Shown here in pieces: positions 36,701-44,175 of a stretch of DNA of 64,000 bases (position 1 is the first letter of the stretch; each line of letters begins with the position of its first letter). Origin of the DNA: Vibrio sp. CAU 1672 (lineage in GTDB: Bacteria > Pseudomonadota > Gammaproteobacteria > Enterobacterales > Vibrionaceae); NCBI RefSeq assembly GCF_029223195.1, contig NZ_JARHUF010000021.1:1-64000 (forward strand). The letters are read 5' to 3'. The position numbers and the translations under genes were made by a program. The notes under the pieces are model-generated. The model was not told where the DNA came from. It ran no database searches and was given only the letters and a program-made list of their open reading frames with translations.

Positions 36701-37119
36701 AGCCGGTCAACCATCACGAAGATACCTTTAGCTCGCTTGAGGAGATTGTTGAAGTCGTGCATTCCAAGCCAGAATCTCCGGAGCAGGCCTGGCTGAAAAA
36801 AGTCTACCAACTGGTAGAAAATAACTATCACGACCCGGATTTTGGTACCGCAACCGCGGCGAAAATGCTTTTCATGTCCGAGCGCAGCTTACAGCGGCGA
36901 TTTAAGTCTGCGGCTTCACGCACACTAAAAGATTACCTGACAGAGGTTCGCCTGGAAACCGCTTGTGAAGAGCTGTTGGCGGGAGAAAAAATCAGTGATG
37001 TCGCGTTTAACTGTGGTTTTAACGATCCATCGTATTTCAGCCAAAAATTCAGGCTCCACTTCGGTTTATCCCCGTCAAAGTTTGCCAGTCATCAGGAAAG
37101 TAGTTCAGTTACCTCTTAA
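33730..37119 (+). CDS. Membrane-bound sensor-regulator: periplasmic propeller, Y_Y_Y, TM, degenerate kinase core, AraC-type HTH
   Basis: An 1129-residue one-component-like regulator. In order: a signal peptide (to about residue 26); Reg_prop-type beta-propeller repeats to about 640 (GLWIHDVHGRVLFYDG, GGMWIATNQGIRYYS, IWLATEDGLQVYQ); a Y_Y_Y-like domain at about 665-730; one transmembrane helix at 733-752; a coiled region; a histidine-kinase-like core at about 790-1000; and an AraC/XylS HTH at about 1020-1120 (AAKMLFMSERSLQRRFKSA, then the ISDVAFNCGFND second helix). The kinase core looks dead. The H-box position reads SSIKASVN, the G1 motif reads DYGQQMP, and no receiver domain is present. 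The start is TTG at 33730, chosen because it yields a good signal peptide and an ATAGG lies upstream. Target genes and ligand are unknown. Genes with this layout resemble Bacteroides hybrid two-component systems minus phosphotransfer. Confidence 0.85.
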   Translation: MLRQLTQVLLGFIISFQALALNSANAIFYPLPTQVKGTFVVAKNLFPGEQGGLWIHDVHGRVLFYDGRSILPKNGSLLQDETVEQVAYQDGAFWTYFDNEVYQTKPNQERQLVFSLSPGAQIRKIGASGRFVWVSDGAQFYTYHLDSREIETYSLLQLYQFSNSSRVYINDAIFIKEKWLLATTSGAYLSENKHFDHISASGRSYVEKVYFSHARRQVLIGLLDGALVFNMDKTGVRQAKIGNSHVLAFAETNQAYWVGTEHGLYTYSFMTGETTRVSSASFQELDLDQSKIYALLNDNMGGMWIATNQGIRYYSLFSQQFKRMIFNHHQRQDTPGRVRQMLTDEQGVLWLADERKLYKKVDHDVRPVLEVTSRINEFALLAGKIWLATEDGLQVYQRSSLKPVVYPYLQAIASGSVEHIVSMGRDKVWLSSGYNLYSVDVDQQHVRNFGGDWIVSKYLPAKIRRLYSSGALLVIGTDHGYYQYDGERIRFNRFSVNYGETLDMITASDGANWYASAYGLYKTRHDSDVPRVLSMKMENARSACLLSDSDGVWLSSSTGLSFYNLAGDLVKHFSSSSGLITNEFLPGTCEMARRGDEHDRIMYFGSKYGLVSAEPANLLVASVPEFRLIISRVAQENRVLQVGSSELQNVELPYGASISFLFGVMPMPDNQNLFYRLSALDEWQLLEGGYLTLEHLNSGSYTLQISNDSQLAKDQIGVEARFLVKKPWYLSKYPLLGFTLAGFTILMLVMYWRSRYMLEANRQLSAQVTLKTNQLRHQSRVLLTSNQQLRKQIQVRNLLVDHVASSIKASVNILKAQLPPSLDPVTQDHLNKTYWQLNELESSSHKNTPETQSYNLSQITQSVVDVWQEDLAKAGLSVEVVDTQKSSRIALKRFNLDVIFNSVLANILKRGYRGQCIKVLIEEAAETVDLSFLDYGQQMPSNPAPARLATGSPSDLNISNLPSLVAESGGKLLIFSSEAQNKIQISWPVAEPVNHHEDTFSSLEEIVEVVHSKPESPEQAWLKKVYQLVENNYHDPDFGTATAAKMLFMSERSLQRRFKSAASRTLKDYLTEVRLETACEELLAGEKISDVAFNCGFNDPSYFSQKFRLHFGLSPSKFASHQESSSVTS

Positions 37120-37478
37120 TCGCCTGGTGAAGAGTCGTTAACCGCTTTTCTGCGGTACCCGGAATAACGGATTTACCTTTCATCTATGGTCGAGAACATT
37201 AGCTGCCCCCGACACAGCCGGGCCGTACCTGCTCCATCTGCAGTGATACTTTCCACTATCTATCGCGATTAGTGAGATGAGGTTTGGTTAGCCGATAAGC
37301 AAGTGGTGGGTAAAGTGCAGCATGCCATTGCCGATTCTATGTGTAGTGCGATGTGTTGGTTACTTAGTGCATGACAGCGGCTGTACATCGCCGTTATTGC
37401 GGGCCAGAGAATTGCTAAAACGCTTATCTACATAACAAGCCAACTCTTCACGCGGCCTCAGTTGGTGTTCGAGCTTTG

Positions 37479-37550
37479 ATACCAATCTACATGAGTGTCA
37501 GTTCATTTTTCTGCTCAATTATCTAAATACTGACTTACCCTGATTGGTAT
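37479..37550. repeat. Short MITE-like repeat with perfect 9-bp terminal inverted repeats
   Basis: ATACCAATC at 37479-37487 is inverted as GATTGGTAT at 37542-37550, with a further GTCAGT/ACTGAC pair inside. The 72-bp unit has no coding capacity. Its ends are like those of the element at 12326-12494, so the two look like members of one dispersed repeat group. Confidence 0.55.
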
Positions 37551-37737
37551 TAAAAGGCTTCGATGACAGCACCGAGTGCCGGGCCAGGACATGTGAAATC
37601 GCGCAGATGCCATGCGGGTAAAGCTTATCTTAGAGATAGGGTGTTTAACGCTAGGAGTTGGCAAATATTGTGCAGTTTGACAGGTCAGGTATGCAGTAAA
37701 TGGCGATATCTGCATCGATGTAAAAGCAGAAGAGGGT

Positions 37738-37777
37738 AAAAAAAATATCGTGGTATAGCCGGGGGGACTATACCACG
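37738..37777 (-). terminator. Terminator-like hairpin with T8 on the minus strand
   Basis: A 10-bp perfect stem CGTGGTATAG/CTATACCACG with a 9-nt C/G-rich loop, then ATATTTTTTTT on the minus strand. The 3-nt gap between stem and T-run weakens it slightly. Confidence 0.55.
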
Positions 37778-37862
37778 GGTGTCAACGACACCTTCGCTTG
37801 CTGCCGGAGTGGCATGTTGCCATGCCACCTCTGGAATTCTATTGAGAGATGTCCCTCTCGAT
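37738..37862 (-). ncRNA. Candidate small structured RNA (strand uncertain)
   Basis: Four consecutive hairpins in about 115 bp: CGTGGTATAG/CTATACCACG (37749-37777), GGTGTC/GACACC (37778-37792), GTGGCATG/CATGCCAC (37809-37828) and ATTGAGAG/CTCTCGAT (37841-37862). Read on the minus strand, the first hairpin ends the array and is followed by ATA and eight T, like an intrinsic terminator. A TATAGT -10 element (37869-37874) lies at the other end, though no good -35 was seen. Against the minus strand, two pairs are G-U only if the plus strand is transcribed. I did not recognise a known RNA family. Confidence 0.42.
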
Positions 37863-37868
37863 GGAATT

Positions 37869-37874
37869 ACTATA
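37869..37874 (-). promoter_or_regulatory. Possible -10 element for the minus-strand RNA
   Basis: TATAGT on the minus strand, placed about 7 bp before the hairpin array. A recognisable -35 at 16-18 bp distance is missing, so this is only suggestive. Confidence 0.3.
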
Positions 37875-38196
37875 CGAAAGTTGACTTAATTTTCTTATAA
37901 AAATAACGCCATGTTACTATGAGAAACACGACAATCTTAGTTTTTAGTTGGTAAGTCATTGTATTTTAAGTTTTATTTTGCGTTTGGGAGTTGCATTCTG
38001 TCATTTGTTGTCGTTTAGAGAGATGGTAGCAGGAACGATTTTGACAAAATCGACGGAGTAGAATTAACGGAGTTAACGGGCGACAAAAATGCAATCTTTG
38101 ATTTTACGCAAGGATCAGCACATAGAGAGGAGGTATTATCGCGACGCTATATTACAAATAAAAATATTTCTCATTAGCACTAACCGAAGGGCTACT

Positions 38197-38424
38197 ATGA
38201 AGTTATCCGAACTTAAAGCTGGTGATGTCGTGACCATTACTGGATTTAAAGACCTGTCAAATGACATCCGCAAAAAGCTGATGGTGATGGGCTTGCTGCC
38301 AAACACACAAGTAAAACTGATTCGCCGTGCACCAATGGGAGACCCTCTTCAGGTAGAGGTTCGCGGAGTTTCTCTCGCCCTGCGCGAAACCATCGCATGC
38401 ATGATTGAAGTGGAGCGTAGCTGA
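38197..38424 (+). CDS. feoA: Ferrous iron transport protein A
   Basis: Small SH3-like cytoplasmic partner of FeoB. I chose the ATG at 38197 (75 residues, MKLSELKAGDVVTI), which follows GAAGG at good distance. The 36 additional codons from 38089 are not family-like. Conserved elements such as LMVMGLLPNTQVKLIRRAPMGDP and the ending RGVSLALRETIACMIEVE fit FeoA. Its TGA stop shares bases with the feoB ATG, so translation is coupled. Confidence 0.94.
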   Translation: MKLSELKAGDVVTITGFKDLSNDIRKKLMVMGLLPNTQVKLIRRAPMGDPLQVEVRGVSLALRETIACMIEVERS

Positions 38425-40697
38425 TGCAATATCAGATTTTAACCGTTGGTAACCCTAACAGTGGTAAAACGACGCTGTTTAATGGTTTAACAGGTGCGAA
38501 ACAACAGGTAGGCAACTGGGCTGGCGTAACCGTAGAGAAGAAAACCGGCCAATACCAACACTCAGGGGATGAGTTCCTGTTGACCGATTTGCCGGGGATT
38601 TATTCTTTAGACAGCGGAAATGACAGCAATAGTATCGATGAGTCGATCGCCTCACGTGCCGTGTTGACTCATCCAGCGGATCTGATCATCAACGTGGTAG
38701 ACGCGACCAGCTTAGAACGTAGCTTGTACATGACATTGCAGTTACGTGAGTTAGGGCGTCCGATGATCGTAGTGCTGAATAAGATGGATGCACTTAACCG
38801 CGAGCGCCAGATCATCAATGTGGCCGAGTTAGAGAAAACGCTGGGCTGCCCCGTGATCAGCTTGTCTGCGACCAACAAAAAGCAGGTTGCGGAGTTTAAA
38901 GAAAAGCTGCACCGTATCCTGGTTCAGGGCGTGGCTTTAACTGAGCGGCCATTAAACTATGGTGCTGAGATGGAACTGGCGATTGCCGGCATCCAAGATC
39001 TGTTTGGCAAAGAGTCTGTTGCACCGCGTGCGTTGGCTATCCGGGCATTAGAGCAGGATGCGCTAGTGTTGAATAGCCTGTCCGATACCGATCGTAACAC
39101 TGTTAATATGGCGGCGTCGGCGCTAACGGTAGACATTGACCTGCATGTGGCTGACACTAAATTCACCTTCCTGCATGAACAGTGTAAAAGGATTCGTCGC
39201 AGTGAAGGCAAGTTGAGCCGCAGCCTGACGGAGAAACTTGATCGCTTTATTCTCAACAAGTGGGTCGGTATTCCGTTCTTCTTTGTGGTGATGTACCTGA
39301 TGTTCATGTTCTCGATCAACGTGGGCAGTGCTTTCATCGATTTCTTTGATATTGGTGTCGGAGCACTATTGGTCGACGGTGGTCACTACCTGCTTGATGA
39401 TCATCTGCCGGTTTGGCTGGTGACGGTACTTGCTGATGGTATCGGTGGTGGTATCCAAACGGTCGCAACCTTTATTCCGGTTATCGCGTGTTTGTATTTG
39501 TTCTTAGCCTTACTGGAAAGCTCTGGCTATATGGCCCGTGCGGCTTTTGTGTTAGATAAAGTCATGCAAAAAATTGGTTTGCCAGGTAAGGCGTTTGTCC
39601 CATTGGTGCTTGGGTTTGGCTGTAACGTACCTTCGATCATGGCGACCCGGACTCTGGACCAGGAGCGTGAACGTAAGCTTGCGGCCTCGATGGCGCCGTT
39701 CATGTCCTGTGGCGCGCGTTTGCCGGTGTACGCTCTGTTTGCAGCGGCATTCTTTCCGGGCGCGGGTCAGAACGTGGTGTTTGCCCTGTACATACTGGGG
39801 ATTGTGGCGGCGGTATTTACCGGATTATTCCTGAAAAAGACCCTTTATCCGGGGAGCAGTGACAGTCTGGTGATGGAACTGCCTAACTATGAACTGCCTA
39901 CCATGCAAAACGTGCTGCTCAAAACCTGGCAGAAACTCAAGCGTTTTGTCCTTGGTGCCGGTAAGACCATTGTGGTTGTCGTTGCGATCCTGAGCTTCCT
40001 GAACTCTTTGGGGACCGATGGCAGCTTTGGCAATGAAGACAGTGAAAACTCAGTGCTGTCAAAAGCGGCGCAGGTGGTGACTCCGGTATTTACACCGCTC
40101 GGTATCCAGGACGACAATTGGCCGGCTACTGTCGGTATCATTACCGGTATCTTCGCCAAAGAAGCGGTAGTGGGTACACTGAACAGCCTGTACACCACGC
40201 CCGGTGATGATGAAGAAGCCGAATTTGATTTTATGGCCAGCCTGGAAGAAGCGCTGATGACTATTCCTGAAAATCTGGCTGGTTTAAGTTATTCCGATCC
40301 TTTGGGTATCGAAGTGGGTGATCTGACGGACTCAGATGCGGTGGCCGAAGAGCAAGACGTGGACGCTACTATTTTTGGTAACCTGAAAGAAAAGTTTGTA
40401 TCCGGCAATGCGGCGTTTGCTTACTTGATCTTTATTCTGCTTTATACCCCGTGTGTGGCAGCCATGGGAGCCTATGTCCGCGAATTTGGTCAGATGTTTG
40501 CACGCTTTATTGCCGTCTGGACGATGGGATTAGCCTACTTTGGTGCGACCTTCTACTACCAGGCGACGCACCTGATGGAGCATCCTGTTAGCAGCACAGT
40601 TTGGATGGCGGGTATTGTGGCAATCTTCATCGCGACTTATCGCATCTGTAAGCGTGTTGGGGATAAGCAAAGAAGTTTAGAGGCACAAATGGCATGA
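38424..40697 (+). CDS. feoB: Ferrous iron transporter FeoB
   Basis: Main Fe(II) permease of the inner membrane. The N-terminal G-protein domain has G1 GNPNSGKTT (9-17), G3 DLPG (55-58) and G4 NKMD (119-122). A helical GDI-like segment follows, then two Gate (nucleoside-recognition) membrane regions, with LVLGFGCNVPSIMATRTL carrying the conserved cysteine. The length of 757 residues is normal for the family. It overlaps feoA and feoC by a few bases on either side. Fur and anaerobic control are expected from relatives, but I saw no convincing boxes. Confidence 0.96.
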   Translation: MQYQILTVGNPNSGKTTLFNGLTGAKQQVGNWAGVTVEKKTGQYQHSGDEFLLTDLPGIYSLDSGNDSNSIDESIASRAVLTHPADLIINVVDATSLERSLYMTLQLRELGRPMIVVLNKMDALNRERQIINVAELEKTLGCPVISLSATNKKQVAEFKEKLHRILVQGVALTERPLNYGAEMELAIAGIQDLFGKESVAPRALAIRALEQDALVLNSLSDTDRNTVNMAASALTVDIDLHVADTKFTFLHEQCKRIRRSEGKLSRSLTEKLDRFILNKWVGIPFFFVVMYLMFMFSINVGSAFIDFFDIGVGALLVDGGHYLLDDHLPVWLVTVLADGIGGGIQTVATFIPVIACLYLFLALLESSGYMARAAFVLDKVMQKIGLPGKAFVPLVLGFGCNVPSIMATRTLDQERERKLAASMAPFMSCGARLPVYALFAAAFFPGAGQNVVFALYILGIVAAVFTGLFLKKTLYPGSSDSLVMELPNYELPTMQNVLLKTWQKLKRFVLGAGKTIVVVVAILSFLNSLGTDGSFGNEDSENSVLSKAAQVVTPVFTPLGIQDDNWPATVGIITGIFAKEAVVGTLNSLYTTPGDDEEAEFDFMASLEEALMTIPENLAGLSYSDPLGIEVGDLTDSDAVAEEQDVDATIFGNLKEKFVSGNAAFAYLIFILLYTPCVAAMGAYVREFGQMFARFIAVWTMGLAYFGATFYYQATHLMEHPVSSTVWMAGIVAIFIATYRICKRVGDKQRSLEAQMA

Positions 40698-40924
40698 TCC
40701 TGCAGGAGCTTTATCAGTACATTGCCGACAAAGGAAGCGTTTCTCAGTCTGAGCTGGCAAAGCAGTTTGGAATGAGTGAAGACGGTGCTGATGCTATGCT
40801 GAACGTATGGATTGCCAAAGGGCGAATCTCCCGTCTGGTTGATACTACTAAAGGTGCTGATGTGACTCGTGTTCGCTATGTGGTGACCAGACAAGAAGGG
40901 TTGTCACTCACGGTGACCATGTAA
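40694..40924 (+). CDS. feoC: FeoC, small winged-helix protein
   Basis: A 76-residue winged-helix protein overlapping feoB by 4 bp. The fold pattern VSQSELAKQFGMSEDGADAMLNVWIAKGRI is clear. It contains no cysteine, so it lacks the [4Fe-4S]-binding cysteines of enterobacterial FeoC, a feature known for Vibrio FeoC. The likely role is assembly or stability of the Feo complex rather than transcriptional control (inference). Last gene of feoABC. Confidence 0.9.
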   Translation: MILQELYQYIADKGSVSQSELAKQFGMSEDGADAMLNVWIAKGRISRLVDTTKGADVTRVRYVVTRQEGLSLTVTM

Positions 40925-40935
40925 TCACCAGCAAT

Positions 40936-40967
40936 AAAAAACCGCATCAGCAATGATGCGGTTTTTT
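40936..40967. terminator. Bidirectional terminator between feoC and the HIT gene
   Basis: A 14-bp perfect stem AAAAAACCGCATCA/TGATGCGGTTTTTT with GCAA tetraloop. Confidence 0.92.
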
Positions 40968-40997
40968 TGTACCTGGCTGTATAGCAGAGCGCTCAGA

Positions 40998-41426
40998 TCA
41001 GGCTTTACGGAAGATGGAACTCAGTGACAGCACATTCTGAATCCGGCCAAGCAGCTCGGCTTGCTCTTGCTCAGTGCGAAATTCACCTCTGGTGTTCCCC
41101 CAAACCGGACCAGGCCAGGCCACATCGTTTTTAAACCGTGCGATATGATGGATGTGCAGCTGCGGTACCATATTCCCGAGGGCACCCAGGTTGAGTTTAT
41201 CTGGCTGAAACGTCGCTTCCAGCGCCTGGCTGACGGCTTGCGATTCCAGCAGGAACTGTTGCTGCTCCTGCATTGGCAGGTGGTGTAGCTCTTTCAGGTT
41301 CGCACGTTTAGGTACCAGAATGACCCACGGTACGGCATTGTCTTTATGCAGCAGCGCAACGCAAAGTGGAAAGTGACCAATAACGGTCGTATCTTTTGCC
41401 AGTTGAGGGTGTAGTTCAAAACTCAT
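40998..41426 (-). CDS. HIT-family protein
   Basis: A 142-residue histidine-triad-fold protein, probably a nucleotide hydrolase or transferase. The active-site strand reads QLHIHHIAR, i.e. the Q-x-H-x-H version seen in a subgroup of the superfamily rather than the classical H-x-H-x-H. I chose the ATG at 41426 (MSFELHPQLAKDT). The 20 residues upstream in the same frame are not family-like and overlap the argS terminator region. Substrate unknown. Confidence 0.85.
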   Translation of the reverse strand: MSFELHPQLAKDTTVIGHFPLCVALLHKDNAVPWVILVPKRANLKELHHLPMQEQQQFLLESQAVSQALEATFQPDKLNLGALGNMVPQLHIHHIARFKNDVAWPGPVWGNTRGEFRTEQEQAELLGRIQNVLSLSSIFRKA

Positions 41427-41484
41427 TATTGTTTTCCAACTCGTTTTTTGAATTAAGTTTGAATCAGTATACGCCAGATAAAAC

Positions 41485-41514
41485 AAAAGGTTGACGCTTT
41501 CACGTCAACCTTTT
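41485..41514 (-). terminator. Terminator of argS
   Basis: Perfect stem AAAAGGTTGACG/CGTCAACCTTTT with a 6-nt loop. On the minus strand it is followed by a short T-run, between argS and the HIT gene. Confidence 0.75.
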
Positions 41515-41554
41515 TAATCATTAAGCTTGGTTGCTTTGAAAACTATAAAGCAGC

Positions 41555-43288
41555 TTACATGCGCTCTAGCGTTTCGATACCCAGCAGAGACAGGCCTTGC
41601 TTGATGGTCTTCGCGGTCAGTGCTGCAAGTTTCAGGCGGCTTTGTTTAACCGTTTCATCTTCCGCAACCAGAATAGGGCATGCTTCGTAGAAACTAGAGA
41701 ACTGACCGGCCAGTTCGAACAAGTAGCTACACATGATGTGTGGCTGACCTTCGCGCGCTACAGATTGAACCGCTTCTTCAAATTGCATTAGCTTGGCGAT
41801 CAGGGCTTTTTCTTTCTCGTCAGTGATCTGGATGTCACCTTGAAGCTCATCCATTGATACGCCAGCTTTAGCGAAGATAGAAGCGACACGAGTGTAAGCA
41901 TACTGCATGTATGGTGCAGTGTTACCTTCAAACGCCAGCATGTTGTCCCAGTCAAACACGTAGTCAGTCGTACGGTGCTTCGAAAGGTCTGCGTATTTCA
42001 CTGCCGCCATGGCCACGGTGTTTGCGATGTTCGCTTTCTCTTCTGCGTCCAGCGCAGGATTCTTTGATTCGATCAGTTTCGCTGCACGTTCTTCCGCTTC
42101 ATCCAGAAGATCAGCAAGGCGAACCGTACCACCAGCACGAGTCTTAAATGGACGACCATCTTTACCCAGCATCATGCCGAACGCGTGGTGCTCAAGAGAG
42201 ACAGATTCTGGCACGTAACCCGCTTTACGCACGATCGTCCAGGCTTGCATGAGGTGCTGGTGCTGACGAGAGTCAATGAAGTAAAGCACGCGGTCAGCGC
42301 CAAGCTCTTCGTAACGGTATTTCGCACAGGCGATGTCGGTTGTGGTGTAGAGGAAGCCGCCGTCACGTTTTTGCACGATAACGCCCATCGGCTCACCATC
42401 TTTGTTTTTGTACTCATCCAGGAATACAACTTGTGCGCCGTCATCTTCCACCGCAAGACCTTGTGCTTTAAGGTCAGCAACGATCTTAGGCAGCATGTCG
42501 TTGTACATGCTTTCGCCCATTACGTGTTCACGGGTCAGTGATACGTTAAGACGATCGTAGTTGCGTTGGTTTTGGATCATGGTTACGTCAACCAGCTTCT
42601 TCCACATTTCTGCGCAGAACTCGTCACCGCTTTGCAGTTTTACTACGTAGTTACGTGCTTTAACTGCGAACTCTTCGTCTTCGTCGTACAGCTTTTTCGA
42701 TTCGCGGTAGAAGGCTTCCAGATCAGAAAGCTCCATTGAGATTTCACCGGACTCCTGCTGTACACGCTCCAGGTTGGCGATAAGCATACCGAACTGAGTA
42801 CCCCAGTCACCGATGTGGTTGGCACGGATCACTTTGTGACCCAGGAATTCCAGCGTGCGCACTACAGCATCACCGATGATGGTTGAACGCAGGTGGCCAA
42901 CGTGCATCTCTTTGGCTACGTTTGGTGCAGAGTAGTCAGCAACGATAGTTTTGGCTTGTTCTGCTGCAACGCCAAGACGTGAATCCGCCAGCGCGGCATC
43001 CGCTTGCTTGGCCAGGAACTCTTCGCTCAGGAAAATGTTGATGAAGCCAGGGCCGGCAATTTCTGTTTTGCTTGCAATACCATCAAGATCCAGAACATCC
43101 AGTACTTTCTGTGCAAATTCTCGTGGGTTAGTTCCCAGTTTTTTAGCAACGCCCATTACGCCGTTTGCTTGGTAATCACCAAATTGTGGCTTTGCTGATT
43201 GACGAACGGCTGCAGGGCTGCCTGCTGGTGCGCCAGCGGCTTCTAGAGCCTGAGATACTTTGTCATTAATAAGTGCTTGGATATTCAC
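41555..43288 (-). CDS. argS: Arginyl-tRNA synthetase
   Basis: Charges tRNA-Arg, including the TCT isoacceptor encoded later in this window. It has the N-terminal Add-1 domain, the class I HIGH-type motif HVGHLRST, and the family's C-terminal DALR anticodon-binding domain ending SLLGIETLERM. The KMSKS site is degenerate, as usual for ArgRS. The length of 577 residues is normal. It is divergent from yecM, as in E. coli. Confidence 0.96.
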   Translation of the reverse strand: MNIQALINDKVSQALEAAGAPAGSPAAVRQSAKPQFGDYQANGVMGVAKKLGTNPREFAQKVLDVLDLDGIASKTEIAGPGFINIFLSEEFLAKQADAALADSRLGVAAEQAKTIVADYSAPNVAKEMHVGHLRSTIIGDAVVRTLEFLGHKVIRANHIGDWGTQFGMLIANLERVQQESGEISMELSDLEAFYRESKKLYDEDEEFAVKARNYVVKLQSGDEFCAEMWKKLVDVTMIQNQRNYDRLNVSLTREHVMGESMYNDMLPKIVADLKAQGLAVEDDGAQVVFLDEYKNKDGEPMGVIVQKRDGGFLYTTTDIACAKYRYEELGADRVLYFIDSRQHQHLMQAWTIVRKAGYVPESVSLEHHAFGMMLGKDGRPFKTRAGGTVRLADLLDEAEERAAKLIESKNPALDAEEKANIANTVAMAAVKYADLSKHRTTDYVFDWDNMLAFEGNTAPYMQYAYTRVASIFAKAGVSMDELQGDIQITDEKEKALIAKLMQFEEAVQSVAREGQPHIMCSYLFELAGQFSSFYEACPILVAEDETVKQSRLKLAALTAKTIKQGLSLLGIETLERM

Positions 43289-43509
43289 ACGCGTTTCCTT
43301 CAGTTCAAGGACAAAGAACTCGGCAAAATAGGAGCCGAGTTCTGTTGGAGTTCACAAAAATGGGGCTAATGATAACAACTTTATTGCTTTTCATACAGAG
43401 AGGATTTGGGGAATTTTTTTACTTTTTTGATGGAATGGAAATGTGATTCGGTTTGGGTTTACTATTGCGCGCAAAGTAATGACAACATCAGTCCCAATGG
43501 AGAGCTGCC

Positions 43510-44106
43510 ATGACGACGCAATTAGTAGAAAAACGCCTGACGCCAGATTTGATGATCCAAGATTTAGATGCCTTTATGGCTAAGATCGACGCTCTGGCCT
43601 CGATGCTTGATTTGGATGTGAGCCTGGCGCAGGCTGATCATATCGCGTTGCGTATTAACGACCCGCAGACCGCGCAGCAGGCCCATGCAGCCTGGTGCGA
43701 TTACGGGAGCGTGATTTCCCAGGCGCAAATCAATGGCCGCCCGATCATTGTGATTGAGTTTGCTCACGCGCTTGAGAGCCGGGGCTGGAAAATCGAGTGC
43801 CTTGAACTGCCTTACCCGGCAGAGGGTAAGCTCTATCCGGCTGAGGGTTGGGAGCATGTTGAGTTTGTCATTCCTTCTCATGCCGAATCGGCCGAGGAGT
43901 ATCTGGCGGATCTCAAACATACTTACCCGGCGTTTGGCCTGCGATGCAATGAACTGGAAAAACTGGGCGTGAAAATGAAGCTGTCCAGTCCGAAAGGCGA
44001 GGGAGAGCGACTGAGCAACCCCACCGTGGCTTTTAAATACCAGGGCGTATGTATCAAGCTTCACCCACACTCGCTGAAACACATTGTTGCATCTGAGCAA
44101 GCGTAA
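43510..44106 (+). CDS. yecM: YecM family VOC-fold protein
   Basis: A 198-residue protein of the vicinal-oxygen-chelate superfamily, predicted metal-binding, no known reaction. Landmarks are DHIALRIND near residue 45, WEHVEFVIP in the middle and VCIKLHPHSL near the end, which supply the usual VOC metal ligands. It is adjacent and divergent to argS, the same neighbourhood as E. coli yecM. Confidence 0.87.
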   Translation: MTTQLVEKRLTPDLMIQDLDAFMAKIDALASMLDLDVSLAQADHIALRINDPQTAQQAHAAWCDYGSVISQAQINGRPIIVIEFAHALESRGWKIECLELPYPAEGKLYPAEGWEHVEFVIPSHAESAEEYLADLKHTYPAFGLRCNELEKLGVKMKLSSPKGEGERLSNPTVAFKYQGVCIKLHPHSLKHIVASEQA

Positions 44107-44123
44107 TTAAGCCAGTTATAAAT

Positions 44124-44156
44124 AAGAAAGGGTTACCAAATGAGTAACCCTTTCTT
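44124..44156. terminator. Bidirectional terminator between yecM and purU
   Basis: A 13-bp stem AAGAAAGGGTTAC/GTAACCCTTTCTT with a 7-nt loop. The T-tracts are interrupted by C but present on both sides. Confidence 0.72.
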
Positions 44157-44175
44157 GTATTAGAATGTCATGCGT

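Larger units (their letters stand above)
37120..38196. other. 1.08-kb region without a convincing gene upstream of feoA
   Basis: The stretch before 37479 shows broken reading frames with a protein-like flavour (for example a frame near 37310-37480 interrupted by stops) and may be a decayed gene; no family was recognised. A MITE-like repeat (37479-37550) and a cluster of hairpins (37738-37876) follow. The rest (37877-38196) is AT-rich leader and promoter DNA for feoABC. Confidence 0.55.

Noticed and set aside
37515..37715. 66-codon minus-strand frame overlapping the 72-bp repeat
   Set aside because: It includes repeat DNA, is unlike any family I know, and has no ribosome binding site.
38036..38052. 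Perfect palindrome CGATTTTGACAAAATCG upstream of feoA, considered as an FNR or Fur box
   Set aside because: It does not match TTGAT-N4-ATCAA nor the Fur GATAAT repeat pattern. It is a real palindrome and contains a TTGACA that may be a -35, but no regulator can be named.
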